Assembly: GCF_036173065.1 (NCBI RefSeq)
Contig: NZ_CP108041.1
Location: forward strand, 1,984,001 to 2,048,000
Direction of reading: 5' to 3'
Length of the DNA: 64,000 nucleotides
Source: Rhodococcus sp. NBC_00297
Lineage (GTDB): Bacteria > Actinomycetota > Actinomycetes > Mycobacteriales > Mycobacteriaceae
The notes under the pieces are model-generated. The model saw only the letters and a program-made list of their open reading frames with translations. It did not search any database and was not told the DNA's origin. Positions 21,622 through 32,482 of the stretch are shown here, in pieces. Made by a program: the position numbers and the translations under genes. Positions within the stretch are counted from its first letter, which is position 1. Each line of letters opens with the position of its first letter.

Positions 21622-23250
21622 TCAGCTGACCGTGACGTCCGCGACCTCGATGTCACCGAACAGGTCGATCTTGACGTTGTCGACCCGCTCGCTCCACACG
21701 GCCTGGTTCAGACCGTAGAAGAGCGGAGTGGCCGGCAGGTCGCGGAACAGGATGTCCTCGGCCCGCTGGTACTCGGTCGTCGCGGCGTCGATCGACTCCG
21801 CGTTGTTGCCCTGCGAGAGGGCGGCGTCGAACTCCGGGTTGGAGTAGAAGCTGACGTTCGAGCCCGCCGGCGGCAGTGCTGCCGAGCTGTAGACCGGCGA
21901 CAGGAAGTTGTACAGCGACGGGTAGTCCATGATCCAGCCCGAACGGAACGGACCGGTCATACCCTGTGCGTCCTGCAGCGGGAGGTACTGCGCGAACTGC
22001 AGATCGCCGCGGAGCACGTAGTCGACTCCGAGGTTGGTGCGCAGCTGGTTGCCCACGGCGGTCATCCAGGTGTCGTGTGCCGCACCGGCGTTGAACCACA
22101 GCTCCACCGGCTGCGACCGGTCGAAGCCGGCCTGGTCGAGCAGCGTGTTGGCCTGAGCGGCGTTCAGCTCGCACTTGGTGCCGCAGGCATCGTCCCGGTA
22201 GCCGTCGACGACGGGAGAACCGAAGGAGGTGGCCGGCGTGCGGGTGTTGGTGAAGATGGCCTCGGTGATGGCCTGACGGTCGATCGCCATCGAGAACGCC
22301 TCACGCACACGGGGATCCGAGAAACGCGGGTCGTAGGTCGGGAACGCGAGCGAGGTGATGTCGGGGCGAGCGCGCTCGCCGTACCGGTCACCGAACTGGT
22401 CACGTGCGGTCGCCCAGGCGTCCGGCGGCAGATCCAGCATGACGTCGAGGCCGCCGGCCTGAACGTCGGTGTAGCCGGTGCTCAGCTCCGTGTAGACCTT
22501 GAACTGCACGCCCTGCGACTGTGCCGGGTTCTCACCCTTGTAGTCGTCGTACTTGGTCAGGGTGATGCCCTGGCCCTCGACGAAGTCCTCGTCGGCCTTG
22601 AACGGGCCATTACCGATCGGGCGACGTCCGAAGGCGTCGGGATCGGTGAAGAACGCCTCGGGCAGCGGCGAGAACGCGCTGTAGCCCAGGGTCACCGGGT
22701 AGATCGCGAAGGGCTCCTTCAGAGCCACGCGAATCGTGGTGTCGTCCACGGCCTCGAGGCCGGTCATCGTGGTCGCGGTGGGCTCAGCGCCCTCGGCGGC
22801 CTGCAGATCGTCGTAGCCCTGGACGTTCTCGAAGAAGTACGAGGCACCGAAGGCGTTGGTGCTCAGCGCGGTGTAGTTCCACGCATCGACGTAGGACTTC
22901 GCGTCGACGGGCGTGCCGTCGTGGAACGTCCAGTCCGGCTTGAGCTTGATCGTCCAGTTCTGCTGGTCGTCGGACTCGACCGACTCGGCGACGCCGGTGT
23001 ACTCGACCTCGCTGCTCTCGTCGTTGTAGTTCACCAACGGCGTGAACAGGGCCTTGAGGACCTGGTTGCCCTCACTCTCGGTGGTGTTACCGGGAACGAG
23101 CGGGTTCTCGGGCTGGCCGATGTACAGGCTGTAGGTGCCCTCGGCGCTCGAGGACCCACCCCCGCCACCACACGCCGCGAGCATGCCCACGGCGGCGATG
23201 GCCACCGAGACCACCGCGATCGTCTTCTTGACTCTCAACATGTCCTCCAT
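21622..23250 (-). CDS. dppA: Peptide-binding lipoprotein of the Dpp importer (SBP family 5)
   Basis: 542 aa from ATG 23250; a second ATG three codons on (23241) is equally possible. The signal peptide RVKKTIAVVSVAIAAVGMLAAC ends in a lipobox, LAAC, so the protein is lipid-anchored outside the membrane. The mature part shows SBP_bac_5 features: PLVNYN, LKPDWTFHDGTPVDAKSY, and FSMAIDRQAI in the second lobe. It captures peptides for DppBCD. First gene of the operon. The 417-bp spacer to acs holds its promoter. Confidence 0.92.
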   Translation of the reverse strand: MEDMLRVKKTIAVVSVAIAAVGMLAACGGGGGSSSAEGTYSLYIGQPENPLVPGNTTESEGNQVLKALFTPLVNYNDESSEVEYTGVAESVESDDQQNWTIKLKPDWTFHDGTPVDAKSYVDAWNYTALSTNAFGASYFFENVQGYDDLQAAEGAEPTATTMTGLEAVDDTTIRVALKEPFAIYPVTLGYSAFSPLPEAFFTDPDAFGRRPIGNGPFKADEDFVEGQGITLTKYDDYKGENPAQSQGVQFKVYTELSTGYTDVQAGGLDVMLDLPPDAWATARDQFGDRYGERARPDITSLAFPTYDPRFSDPRVREAFSMAIDRQAITEAIFTNTRTPATSFGSPVVDGYRDDACGTKCELNAAQANTLLDQAGFDRSQPVELWFNAGAAHDTWMTAVGNQLRTNLGVDYVLRGDLQFAQYLPLQDAQGMTGPFRSGWIMDYPSLYNFLSPVYSSAALPPAGSNVSFYSNPEFDAALSQGNNAESIDAATTEYQRAEDILFRDLPATPLFYGLNQAVWSERVDNVKIDLFGDIEVADVTVS

Positions 23251-23667
23251 CGAATCCGGCACGAACAGGGTCGACTGCACGCACCGTCCGCGGGTGGTCC
23301 GCGGGTGTCGGGTGGGCCACGGGCGATGACCGGCGTGACCCGGATATTTGCTTGACTTTAGACACACTCACAAAGGTCTGTCGTGCACTCCCCCGAAATC
23401 GGAACGACCCGGGTCCGCCCCGAAATACGGACGTAACCTGACAGGACTGGACCTCACCGGTCAGACAGCCTGATGAGAGGCGATTTTGGTGTCTCGTCAC
23501 CATCCATCGCTGCTGCACACCGCCCGTCGCGCAGAACGCACCTCTCGCCGCACGTCCCGGGTCGCAGCCCTCTGCAACGGTGCGGCGCCGGTCACACGTG
23601 ACTACCCTCACAGTCGCGACACACCGAACCGACACACCAGCTTTTCCGAGAGGGGCCAGGTACCACG
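23251..23667. other. Divergent promoter region dppA/acs
   Basis: A 417-bp spacer between dppA (leftward) and acs (rightward), with an AT-richer core around 23340-23375 (TTTGCTTGACTTTAGACACA). TTGACT here could serve as a -35 for acs. The half-site TTTGTGA on the minus strand (23371-23377) resembles part of a Crp site, but no full palindrome is present. No gene is supported in this stretch. Confidence 0.35.
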
Positions 23668-25635
<1,968 letters not shown>

Positions 25636-25650
25636 CCACGCGTCACGCAG

Positions 25651-25689
25651 AGAGAGGGGCTCGTGCACCGAGTGCACGAGCCCCTCTCT
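25651..25689. terminator. Bidirectional terminator between acs and the MFS gene
   Basis: An 18-bp perfect stem (25651-25668 and 25672-25689, AGAGAGGGGCTCGTGCAC and complement) with a three-base loop CGA. It sits 16 bases after the acs stop and 15 before the MFS stop on the other strand. Confidence 0.85.
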
Positions 25690-25704
25690 GCTGTCGGCAG
25701 TCCG

Positions 25705-27114
25705 TCAGGACACGGTGTCGAGATCGCGTCCGCGCGTCTCCTTCATGACGACGAGTGCGAACAGCGTCAGTGCCGCGGCGACGGCCAGGTACACGCCCAC
25801 CCACGCGACACCGTAGGAGTTCACCAGCCAGGTCGCGATGAACGGCGCCACGGCCGCTCCCAGGATGCTGGCCGTGTTGTAGGAAATACCCGAACCGGTG
25901 TAGCGCACGTTGGTCGGGAACAGCTCCGGCAGAACAGCACTCATCGGTCCGAAGGTCAGACCCATCAGCGCCAGGCCGACGCACATGAACAGCAGCATGC
26001 GACTCTCGGTGGCGGACTCGGGAGCAGCGAACCACTTGAACGACAGGCCGAACAGGATGATCGCGGTCGTGATGACGATCAGTGTGATGCGGCGGCCGAA
26101 CCGATCCGCGAGCCAGCCGGAGACCGGGACGAACGCGGCGAAGAACAACACCGAGATGAGCTGCAGGCCCAGGAAGTCCGTGTAGGCGATGGTCACGGCG
26201 ACACCGCTGTGATCGACCACCTTGCCGGTGCCGTAGCTGACCACCCACGTCGTCATGACGTAGAACAGCGTGTACGTCGCGAGCATGACGAACGTGCCGA
26301 GGATCAGCGGACGCCAGCTGGTCTTGAAGACCTCCGCCACCGGCGTCTTGACGCGCTGGCCGTTGGCCACGGCGCGCTTGAACACCGGTGTCTCCTCGAG
26401 CTTGAGTCGCACGTAGAGGCCGATGATCACCATGATCGCGCTCAGCAGGAAGGGCACACGCCATCCCCACGTGAGGAAGGCGTGGTCCGATCCGGACGTC
26501 TTGGAGTCGTAGTCCATCGACAACGTCAGGATGAGGAAGATCCCGTTGGCCATCAGGAAGCCGATGGGGGCACCGAGCTGCGGCCACATCGCGGCCCAGG
26601 CCCGCTTGCCCTCCTTCGCGGTCTCGGTGGCGAGCAGTGCAGCGCCCGACCACTCGCCGCCCAGGCCGACACCCTGCGTGAAACGCATGAGCGCCAACAA
26701 CATCGGGGCGATGATGCCCACGCTGTCGTACGTCGGCAGCAGTCCGATGAGGAAGGTCGCGACGCCCATGGTGAGCAGGGACCCCACCAGGGTCGCCTTC
26801 CGGCCGATGCGGTCACCGAAGTGTCCGAACAGCACCGAACCGATGGGCCGCGCGACAAAGGCGAGGCCGAACGTCGCGAACGACGCGAGCAGGGCCGTCG
26901 TGTCGTTGCCCGCGGGGAAGAACAGCCGGGGGAAGACGAGGACGGCGGCGGTGGCATAGATGTAGAAGTCGAAGAACTCGATGGAGGTTCCGACCATCGA
27001 GGCGATCACGATGCGACTGCGAGGTACGCCGTCCACTGCATCGAGATCGGAGTCCGGACCGGCGATGTTCGAACCGTCGGGGTTCGGAACGCGGTCCGCG
27101 GAAGTGCTTGTCAC
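25705..27114 (-). CDS. MFS transporter, metabolite:H+ symporter (MHS) family
   Basis: 469 aa with 12 predicted membrane helices. MHS signatures are IEFFDFYIYATAAVLVFP in the first helix, the loop GHFGDRIGRKATLVGSLL and a second loop WLADRFGRRITLIV. The family imports organic acids and osmolytes (shikimate, alpha-ketoglutarate, proline/betaine). Its place beside acs hints at an organic-acid substrate, but this is inference. The GTG start is preceded by AGGAGA. A long N-terminal hydrophilic tail of about 30 residues is present. Confidence 0.88.
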   Translation of the reverse strand: MTSTSADRVPNPDGSNIAGPDSDLDAVDGVPRSRIVIASMVGTSIEFFDFYIYATAAVLVFPRLFFPAGNDTTALLASFATFGLAFVARPIGSVLFGHFGDRIGRKATLVGSLLTMGVATFLIGLLPTYDSVGIIAPMLLALMRFTQGVGLGGEWSGAALLATETAKEGKRAWAAMWPQLGAPIGFLMANGIFLILTLSMDYDSKTSGSDHAFLTWGWRVPFLLSAIMVIIGLYVRLKLEETPVFKRAVANGQRVKTPVAEVFKTSWRPLILGTFVMLATYTLFYVMTTWVVSYGTGKVVDHSGVAVTIAYTDFLGLQLISVLFFAAFVPVSGWLADRFGRRITLIVITTAIILFGLSFKWFAAPESATESRMLLFMCVGLALMGLTFGPMSAVLPELFPTNVRYTGSGISYNTASILGAAVAPFIATWLVNSYGVAWVGVYLAVAAALTLFALVVMKETRGRDLDTVS

Positions 27115-27353
27115 GGGTTTCTCCTGTTGGGAGGCGGGTTCGTCAGCAGGAAGTTACCCGACGCATCGTGACGTGAGGGCCGATACCGGCCACTCGGTTC
27201 GTGAGTGCTCACCACGCGGGGACCGACGTCCGGCGGGACCGGCCCCGTCCGGCGGCGATAGTGTGAGCCCCGAACGGGTAAGGACATAGGGTTGGCCGGT
27301 ATCGCCGGACGATCACTGTCGAGCGCGACGAACATCTTCGAAGGGACTTGCAC

Positions 27354-27884
27354 GTGAGCAGCAGCCGAGGCACCGACACGAGCGGTCGGACGACCGCTCC
27401 GGCCAGTATCTCCTCGATCCCGCTGACGGACGTCGACAGTCGCAGCAACCCCGCCACGGCCAGCATCGGCACCCTGGTCAAGGACGCGACGACACAGGTC
27501 TCCACGTTGGTCCGCGCCGAGGTCGAACTGGCCAAGGCCGAGGTGACCGGCGAGATCAAGAAGGGACTGCAGGGCAGCGTCCTCTTCATCCTCGCGCTCG
27601 CGGTCCTGATCTTCAGCTCGTTCTTCTTCTTCTTCTTCCTCGCCGAGCTGCTCAACGTGTGGGTCACGCGGTGGCTCGCGTTCCTCATCGTCTTCCTGAT
27701 CATGGTGGTCATCACGGCGCTGCTCGCGTTCCTCGGCTACCTCCGGGTGAAGAAGCTGCGCAAGCCCGAGAAGACCATCGACTCGCTGAAGGCGGCCTCC
27801 TCGGTGCTGCCGGGCCAGGGTGACGGCGCATCGCCGAAGAAGCAGCTGGACGCGCTCGACGTGCGCGCCCCGCTCTCGCGCTGA
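27354..27884 (+). CDS. Actinobacterial holin-like membrane protein (phage holin superfamily III type)
   Basis: 176 aa from GTG 27354, with AAGGGA seven bases upstream. A charged amphipathic helix (LVKDATTQVSTLVRAEVELAKAEV) precedes two membrane helices, SVLFILALAVLIFSSFFFFF and WLAFLIVFLIMVVITALLAFL, and a lysine-rich cytoplasmic tail. Such proteins are annotated as holin-family only by similarity; the amphipathic helix plus helical hairpin suggests membrane-shape or division-site roles. The position corresponds to M. tuberculosis Rv3669. Confidence 0.8.
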   Translation: MSSSRGTDTSGRTTAPASISSIPLTDVDSRSNPATASIGTLVKDATTQVSTLVRAEVELAKAEVTGEIKKGLQGSVLFILALAVLIFSSFFFFFFLAELLNVWVTRWLAFLIVFLIMVVITALLAFLGYLRVKKLRKPEKTIDSLKAASSVLPGQGDGASPKKQLDALDVRAPLSR

Positions 27885-27908
27885 CACCGCGCCCGCGTAC
27901 CGACGACA

Positions 27909-28883
27909 GTGGCCGCGCCCGACCCGTCGACCGTCCGATATCCCGGCCCGTGGCAGCACCGCGACATCCGCGCCAACGGCATCCGGTTCCACATCGCCGA
28001 GGCGGACACCTCGGCGTCCGCCGACCCGGGACGCCCCGATCCGAGTCGGCCGGCGCCGCTGATCGTCCTCGTCCACGGCTTCGCCGACCTCTGGTGGTCG
28101 TGGCGCCACCAGCTGACCGCTCTCGGCGCCGCCGGCTATCACGCCGTGGCAGTGGATCTGCGGGGCTACGGCGACAGCGACAAGCCGCCTCGCGGCTACG
28201 ACGGCTGGACCCTCGCCGGTGACATCTCCGGCCTCGTTCGCGCGCTCGGACACTCCGAGGCGGATCTCGTCGGGCACGCCGACGGCGGACTCGTGTGCTG
28301 GGCGACCGCAGCGCTGCACCCTCGCGCTGTTCGCTCGATCTCGCTGCTCGCCTCACCGCATCCGATCTCGTTGCGACGGGCCGCGATCCGGGACTCGGCG
28401 CAACGCGCGGCGCTGCTGCCGTCGTTCCTGCGCTACCAGGTTCCGCTCGCACCCGAAAAGACGCTCGTCGCCGACGACGGTGCCGAGGTGGAGCGACTCG
28501 TCCGTGCCCGGTCGTCCGCGCAGTGGCAGTCGTCCACGGAGTTCGGCGACGTCGTGTCGAGGATGCGGTCGGCCGTCCGCATCCCCGGTGTCGCACACAG
28601 CACGTTGGAGTATCAGCGCTGGGCGTTCCGCAGCCAGTTCCGTTCCGACGGTCGCCGCTTCCGCGCCGCGATCGACCGGACCGTCGATCTACCGGCGCTG
28701 CAGATCCTGGGATCTGCCGACCCGTACGTCCTGCCGACAACGGCGCGCCGCGACTCCCACTGGGCACCGCAGCTCGTGGAGCATCGCGTGACGGGATCGG
28801 GGCACTACGTGCACCAGGAACGCCCGGACGAGGTCACCGACGTTCTCCTGCGCCATCTTCGAGCGAGCGGTCAGCCCCTGTAG
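27909..28883 (+). CDS. ephE: Alpha/beta hydrolase, EphE-like, with altered nucleophile position
   Basis: 324 aa, GTG start. Alpha/beta-hydrolase features are the oxyanion motif HGFADLWWSWRHQ, the AVDLRGYGDSDKP loop typical of epoxide hydrolases, a cap domain and a terminal histidine in GSGHYVHQERP. The nucleophile elbow, normally G-x-Nu-x-G (HDWGG in epoxide hydrolases), reads GHADGG, which puts alanine at the nucleophile place and Asp one residue later. Either the Asp is used in a shifted elbow or the protein is not a classical epoxide hydrolase. It matches the position of M. tuberculosis ephE (Rv3670). It follows the holin-like gene by 24 bp. Confidence 0.75.
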   Translation: MAAPDPSTVRYPGPWQHRDIRANGIRFHIAEADTSASADPGRPDPSRPAPLIVLVHGFADLWWSWRHQLTALGAAGYHAVAVDLRGYGDSDKPPRGYDGWTLAGDISGLVRALGHSEADLVGHADGGLVCWATAALHPRAVRSISLLASPHPISLRRAAIRDSAQRAALLPSFLRYQVPLAPEKTLVADDGAEVERLVRARSSAQWQSSTEFGDVVSRMRSAVRIPGVAHSTLEYQRWAFRSQFRSDGRRFRAAIDRTVDLPALQILGSADPYVLPTTARRDSHWAPQLVEHRVTGSGHYVHQERPDEVTDVLLRHLRASGQPL

Positions 28884-29896
28884 GGGTCGACAAGTGTGCT
28901 CTCGATGATCGCCTCGAGACCGACACGGACGCGTCCCGACGGAGGCGGTGTCCCGCGCCCGAACAACCGCACCACAGCGGCCACCGACGCGCCGCCCAGC
29001 GCCACGTCACTCCCCAACTGCGGCCACGTCGACAACGTCGTACCGATGTCCGGCAACGATGCCGCCATGCGCGGCGTGATGCGCTCCATCTCGAGGATGC
29101 GCCCCGCCAGTGGCGCCTTCTCCCGCGGCGTCATCCCCGCGACCGCCGCGGCGTCGACGTCGCCGAGCAAACCGTGGAAGTACGGTCGGTCGGGCTCGAG
29201 GTCGTAGCGCTCGATGTCGAGCACGCCCCCGTCGCTCGTCTCCATGATCACGGGAATCCCGCGGCGACGGCACTCCTGCCGCACCAACACCTTCGCGTCG
29301 ATCGAGTCGCACTCCTCGACGACGATGTCGAGGTCGGCGAGAAAGGCGTCCGTGGTCGCCTCGTCGATCCCGGTCGGGAACGTCGTCACCTCGAGGTACG
29401 GATCCAGTTCGGCGATGCGGCGAGCCGCCAGCACCGCCTTGTTGACGCCGAGGTCGAACACCGACGCGGGCACACGGTTGAGGTTCGACAGGTCCAGATC
29501 GTCGAAGTCGGCCAACCGGAGCTCGCCGCACAGCCCTTCGAGAGCGAGGGTGTGCGCCACCGCGTGGCCGACGCTCAGACCCACGACGCCGACGCGCAGG
29601 CGCCGCGCTGCATTCTGCTCGTCCACGGTGATCTTGTTGCGGTTCCGGTCCAGGCGCAGCAACCGGAACCCGCGCGGACCGAGCACCCGCACGAGCGAGC
29701 GACGCCAGGGGTAGTGCACCCACCGGGTCGGCTCGTCCAGCAGCTCGGACGACGGAGTGGGCAGCAGTGCGTCGAGCGACTGGAGCTGCTCGGCGGTGGT
29801 GTCCAGGATCGCGTCGTCCCCGATCTCGGACATCAGTCGATCGAGAACCTCGTGATCGCCGAGGTCGGTCGGGTCCAGGACGCGATGCTCGCGCAT
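28871..29896 (-). CDS. ThiF/MoeB-family (E1-like) protein, stand-alone
   Basis: 341 aa from ATG 29896 (GAGGAG five bases upstream). The E1-like nucleotide-binding fold starts near residue 100: RVGVVGLSVGHAVAHTLALEG, then LADFDDLDLSNLNR, and IVVEECDSIDAKV. The glycine loop reads GLSVGHA rather than GxGGxG. There is no CxxC zinc pair, so it is not a typical ThiF/MoeB. It resembles the N-terminal half of M. tuberculosis Rv1355c (MoeY), where, as I recall, a nitroreductase domain follows; that half is absent here. The neighbouring GGDEF gene mirrors Rv1354c-Rv1355c. It overlaps the end of the ephE-like gene by 13 bases. Confidence 0.65.
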   Translation of the reverse strand: MREHRVLDPTDLGDHEVLDRLMSEIGDDAILDTTAEQLQSLDALLPTPSSELLDEPTRWVHYPWRRSLVRVLGPRGFRLLRLDRNRNKITVDEQNAARRLRVGVVGLSVGHAVAHTLALEGLCGELRLADFDDLDLSNLNRVPASVFDLGVNKAVLAARRIAELDPYLEVTTFPTGIDEATTDAFLADLDIVVEECDSIDAKVLVRQECRRRGIPVIMETSDGGVLDIERYDLEPDRPYFHGLLGDVDAAAVAGMTPREKAPLAGRILEMERITPRMAASLPDIGTTLSTWPQLGSDVALGGASVAAVVRLFGRGTPPPSGRVRVGLEAIIESTLVDPYRG

Positions 29897-29912
29897 GCTC
29901 ACTCCTCTGCCC

Positions 29913-31046
29913 TCACGGGAGGGGTTCCGTCTTGTCGCGGCGCTGCACCGGCGTCAGGGTCGGTGACCACCGGACGACGTCCTCCATCGCGAACGCCACT
30001 CGATCGCGGCCCGCCGTCTTCGCCGCGTACAGCGCGCGGTCGGCCGCGTAGGTCAGTCGGTCGAGGGTGGCCTCGACGTCGTTACCGCCCCTCTCGTCGA
30101 ACACCACGTTCGCCTGCGCCACTCCGATGCTGACGGTGACGTCGCACGCGGAGCGGACGCTCTCGAGCACCTTCTCCTCGAGCCCCGCGACGGACTTGCT
30201 GAGGCCGAGCACCAGGAACTCCTCCCCGCCCAGCCGGGCGACCACCGCGTCCTCGGGAACGTAGGCTGCTATCGCCTCGGCGACCGTGGTGAGCACGACG
30301 TCACCGGCCGCGTGACCGCGAGTGTCGTTGACGGACTTGAAGTGATCGACGTCGACGAGCGAGACGACGATGGCGTCGGACTTCTCCGATGCCTCCGCGA
30401 GCATGGCGCTCACCCGCGGCAACATGCCGCGGCGGTTGAGCAGGCCGGTGAGCGGATCGGTGTTCGCCAGGGTCTCGAGGCGGGCTGTCACCGATTCGAG
30501 CGAGCTGCGCATGGTGGCGATCAACACCGCCGGCACCACCACGGTGGTGACCGCGGCGCCGGCCGCGACGAACCGCACCGCGCCCTCGGAGCCGTTGATG
30601 CTCAGTGCCGTCGCCATGATCACCGCGGCGCCGGTGAGCGAGATCGTGACCTTGGGCGGCGATCCGGACGCCGCGATGGCGGGCACGACCGCCAGCATCG
30701 CCGTGACCGCGCGGGACCCCGACGGATCGGCGATCAGATAGGCGGAGATGGCGACGCCGACCATGCCACCCGACCCCAGCACCGTGAACTGCCGGTCGGA
30801 CAGACGACCGGCACGCAGGGTGATGCCCACGGTGACCACGGTGAACGCCACGATGACGGCCAGGAGCGGCAGCGTGCCCGGCCGCAGGAACGTGGGCTGG
30901 AGAATCGCGATGACGAGCAGGGGCAGCGCCCCCGAGGCACTTGCCATGACCGCCTTCGACCGCGTGTCGAAGTAGTTGCCGGCCGCCGTCAGCTGCCGAC
31001 CGCCGCGGCGGCCCATCCTCGCCTCGTCTCCCGTCGTCACCGTCAC
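29913..31046 (-). CDS. Membrane-bound diguanylate cyclase (GGDEF)
   Basis: 377 aa, GTG start. Roughly six membrane helices fill residues 30-185 (a MASE-like sensor region), then a GGDEF domain: TDPLTGLLNRRGMLPR, DVDHFKSVND, RLGGEEF as the active-site signature, and VSIGVA. It should convert two GTP to cyclic di-GMP at the membrane. No R-x-x-D inhibitory site is seen before the signature. There is no EAL domain. It lies 16 bp upstream of the ThiF-like gene in the same direction. Both genes are inserted between the otherwise adjacent ephE and marP positions. Confidence 0.9.
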   Translation of the reverse strand: MTVTTGDEARMGRRGGRQLTAAGNYFDTRSKAVMASASGALPLLVIAILQPTFLRPGTLPLLAVIVAFTVVTVGITLRAGRLSDRQFTVLGSGGMVGVAISAYLIADPSGSRAVTAMLAVVPAIAASGSPPKVTISLTGAAVIMATALSINGSEGAVRFVAAGAAVTTVVVPAVLIATMRSSLESVTARLETLANTDPLTGLLNRRGMLPRVSAMLAEASEKSDAIVVSLVDVDHFKSVNDTRGHAAGDVVLTTVAEAIAAYVPEDAVVARLGGEEFLVLGLSKSVAGLEEKVLESVRSACDVTVSIGVAQANVVFDERGGNDVEATLDRLTYAADRALYAAKTAGRDRVAFAMEDVVRWSPTLTPVQRRDKTEPLP

Positions 31047-31291
31047 CCGTCACATCCCGTGTCCGCGCGCCGCAGACCGTCGGATGATTCCCCGGGAACC
31101 GTCGGACCAATCGGACACACGTCGCGCGCCCCTCGAACAACCCGTGTCGTGATCGCCACGTCACGGCGTCGACGTACCCCCATCGATGCTCCCCCCGTCG
31201 AGCCGGGGACGCGGAGTACGTCGTCTCCTCGCCACCTTCGTGATCACGGTACGCGGTGCGGGCGCTCCTCGGCGTGACAGCCGATGCATCC

Positions 31292-32482
31292 TCACCCGAC
31301 GCAGGATCCCGTACCGGCAGGTTGCCCGTTCTGCAGCCCCGTTGCCACCTCGTCGGCGACTTCTGCTGCGGTCAACACGAATCCGGTATCGGAGTTGTCG
31401 ACGGCGGCGCCGAAGACGACGCCGAGAACCGTGCCGTCGGTGGCCACCAGCGGTCCGCCGGAATTGCCCTGACGGATCGATCCGCGCACGGTGTAGACCT
31501 CCCGGTCCACCGTCCCGGTGCGGTAGATGTTCGGCCCGGTGAGGTTCAGTGTCTCGCGCACCCGCGCGGACGATGCCGTGTACGGGCCACCGCCGGGATA
31601 CCCGAGCACCACCGCGTCGGTTCCCGATTCCGCGCGCCCCGTCGCGAACGGCAGGACGTCGGCGGTCAGATCCGGCACGTTCAGCACCGCGATGTCGACG
31701 GCGGGATCGAACAGGACGACCTCCGCGTCGAGCGGGCCGTCCACGGTGTCGACGGCCACCGACGAGGTGCCGGCGACGACGTGCGCGTTGGTGATGACAC
31801 GGCCCGGCCCGATGACGAAACCGGAGCCCTCGAGCGCCTTCTGGCAGCTCTCGGCGATACCGCGGATCCGCAGCACGCTGTCCTGGAGGTCCGCCGCGAT
31901 CGGCGACGCCAGCACGCTGGGATCCGGCGGACCGACCTCGGCCACGGGAGTGCGGCCGAAGGGGCCGATGACGTCGGGGAGACCCGACGTGTCGAGCAGA
32001 GCCGAGAACTCGTTGGGGATCTCGCGGACCCACTCGGGCGCCACGTCGTCCACGGCGCCGAGGATCGACGATCCGCGCACGGCCGCGGCGATCTGCGGTT
32101 GCGACGCCGCGGTGAGCGGGACGGCCAGCAACCAGGCCGCGACGAGCACGGCCACCGCCTGCAGACCGGCACCGATGACGCTGTCCACCGAGCGCGCCGC
32201 CGGGCTGTGGATCCCGCTGCGCAACGCTCGTCCCAACACCATGCCCGCGATCTCGCCGACGATCACCATGACGACGATGAGGGCGACGCCGACGAGCACG
32301 CGCATCCGCCCCTCCTCGACGTGGTCGAGGACGCGCGGTGCGAGCAGGATGCCGGCGACGGCACCGAGGACGACACCGAAGAAGGCGAAGGCGGACGCGA
32401 CCGCGCCCTGCCGCCACCCCGACGACGCGGCGAGCAACGCCACCAGTGCCACACCGATGTCGAGCCAGGTCGATCCCGTCAC
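31292..32482 (-). CDS. marP: MarP-type membrane serine protease (acid resistance)
   Basis: 396 aa. Four N-terminal membrane helices (CvpA-like region, residues 5-125) precede a chymotrypsin-like periplasmic protease. The triad is H234 (TNAHVVAG), D263 (FDPAVDIAVL) and S341 (RQGNSGGPL); C213 and C394 match the disulfide pair of the M. tuberculosis enzyme Rv3671c, whose activity rises in acid or oxidative stress. In mycobacteria MarP cleaves the peptidoglycan hydrolase RipA. The GTG start overlaps the NUDIX stop by four bases (GTGA), so it is the last gene of nth-trx-nudix-marP. Confidence 0.93.
   Translation of the reverse strand: MTGSTWLDIGVALVALLAASSGWRQGAVASAFAFFGVVLGAVAGILLAPRVLDHVEEGRMRVLVGVALIVVMVIVGEIAGMVLGRALRSGIHSPAARSVDSVIGAGLQAVAVLVAAWLLAVPLTAASQPQIAAAVRGSSILGAVDDVAPEWVREIPNEFSALLDTSGLPDVIGPFGRTPVAEVGPPDPSVLASPIAADLQDSVLRIRGIAESCQKALEGSGFVIGPGRVITNAHVVAGTSSVAVDTVDGPLDAEVVLFDPAVDIAVLNVPDLTADVLPFATGRAESGTDAVVLGYPGGGPYTASSARVRETLNLTGPNIYRTGTVDREVYTVRGSIRQGNSGGPLVATDGTVLGVVFGAAVDNSDTGFVLTAAEVADEVATGLQNGQPAGTGSCVG

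Noticed and set aside
23371..23390. Crp binding site in the dppA-acs spacer
   Set aside because: Only one half-site (TTTGTGA on the minus strand) is present; no paired half-site at the right distance.
27354..27884. Holin-like gene as evidence of a second prophage
   Set aside because: The protein belongs to the conserved chromosomal block next to ephE and marP and no phage gene is near.
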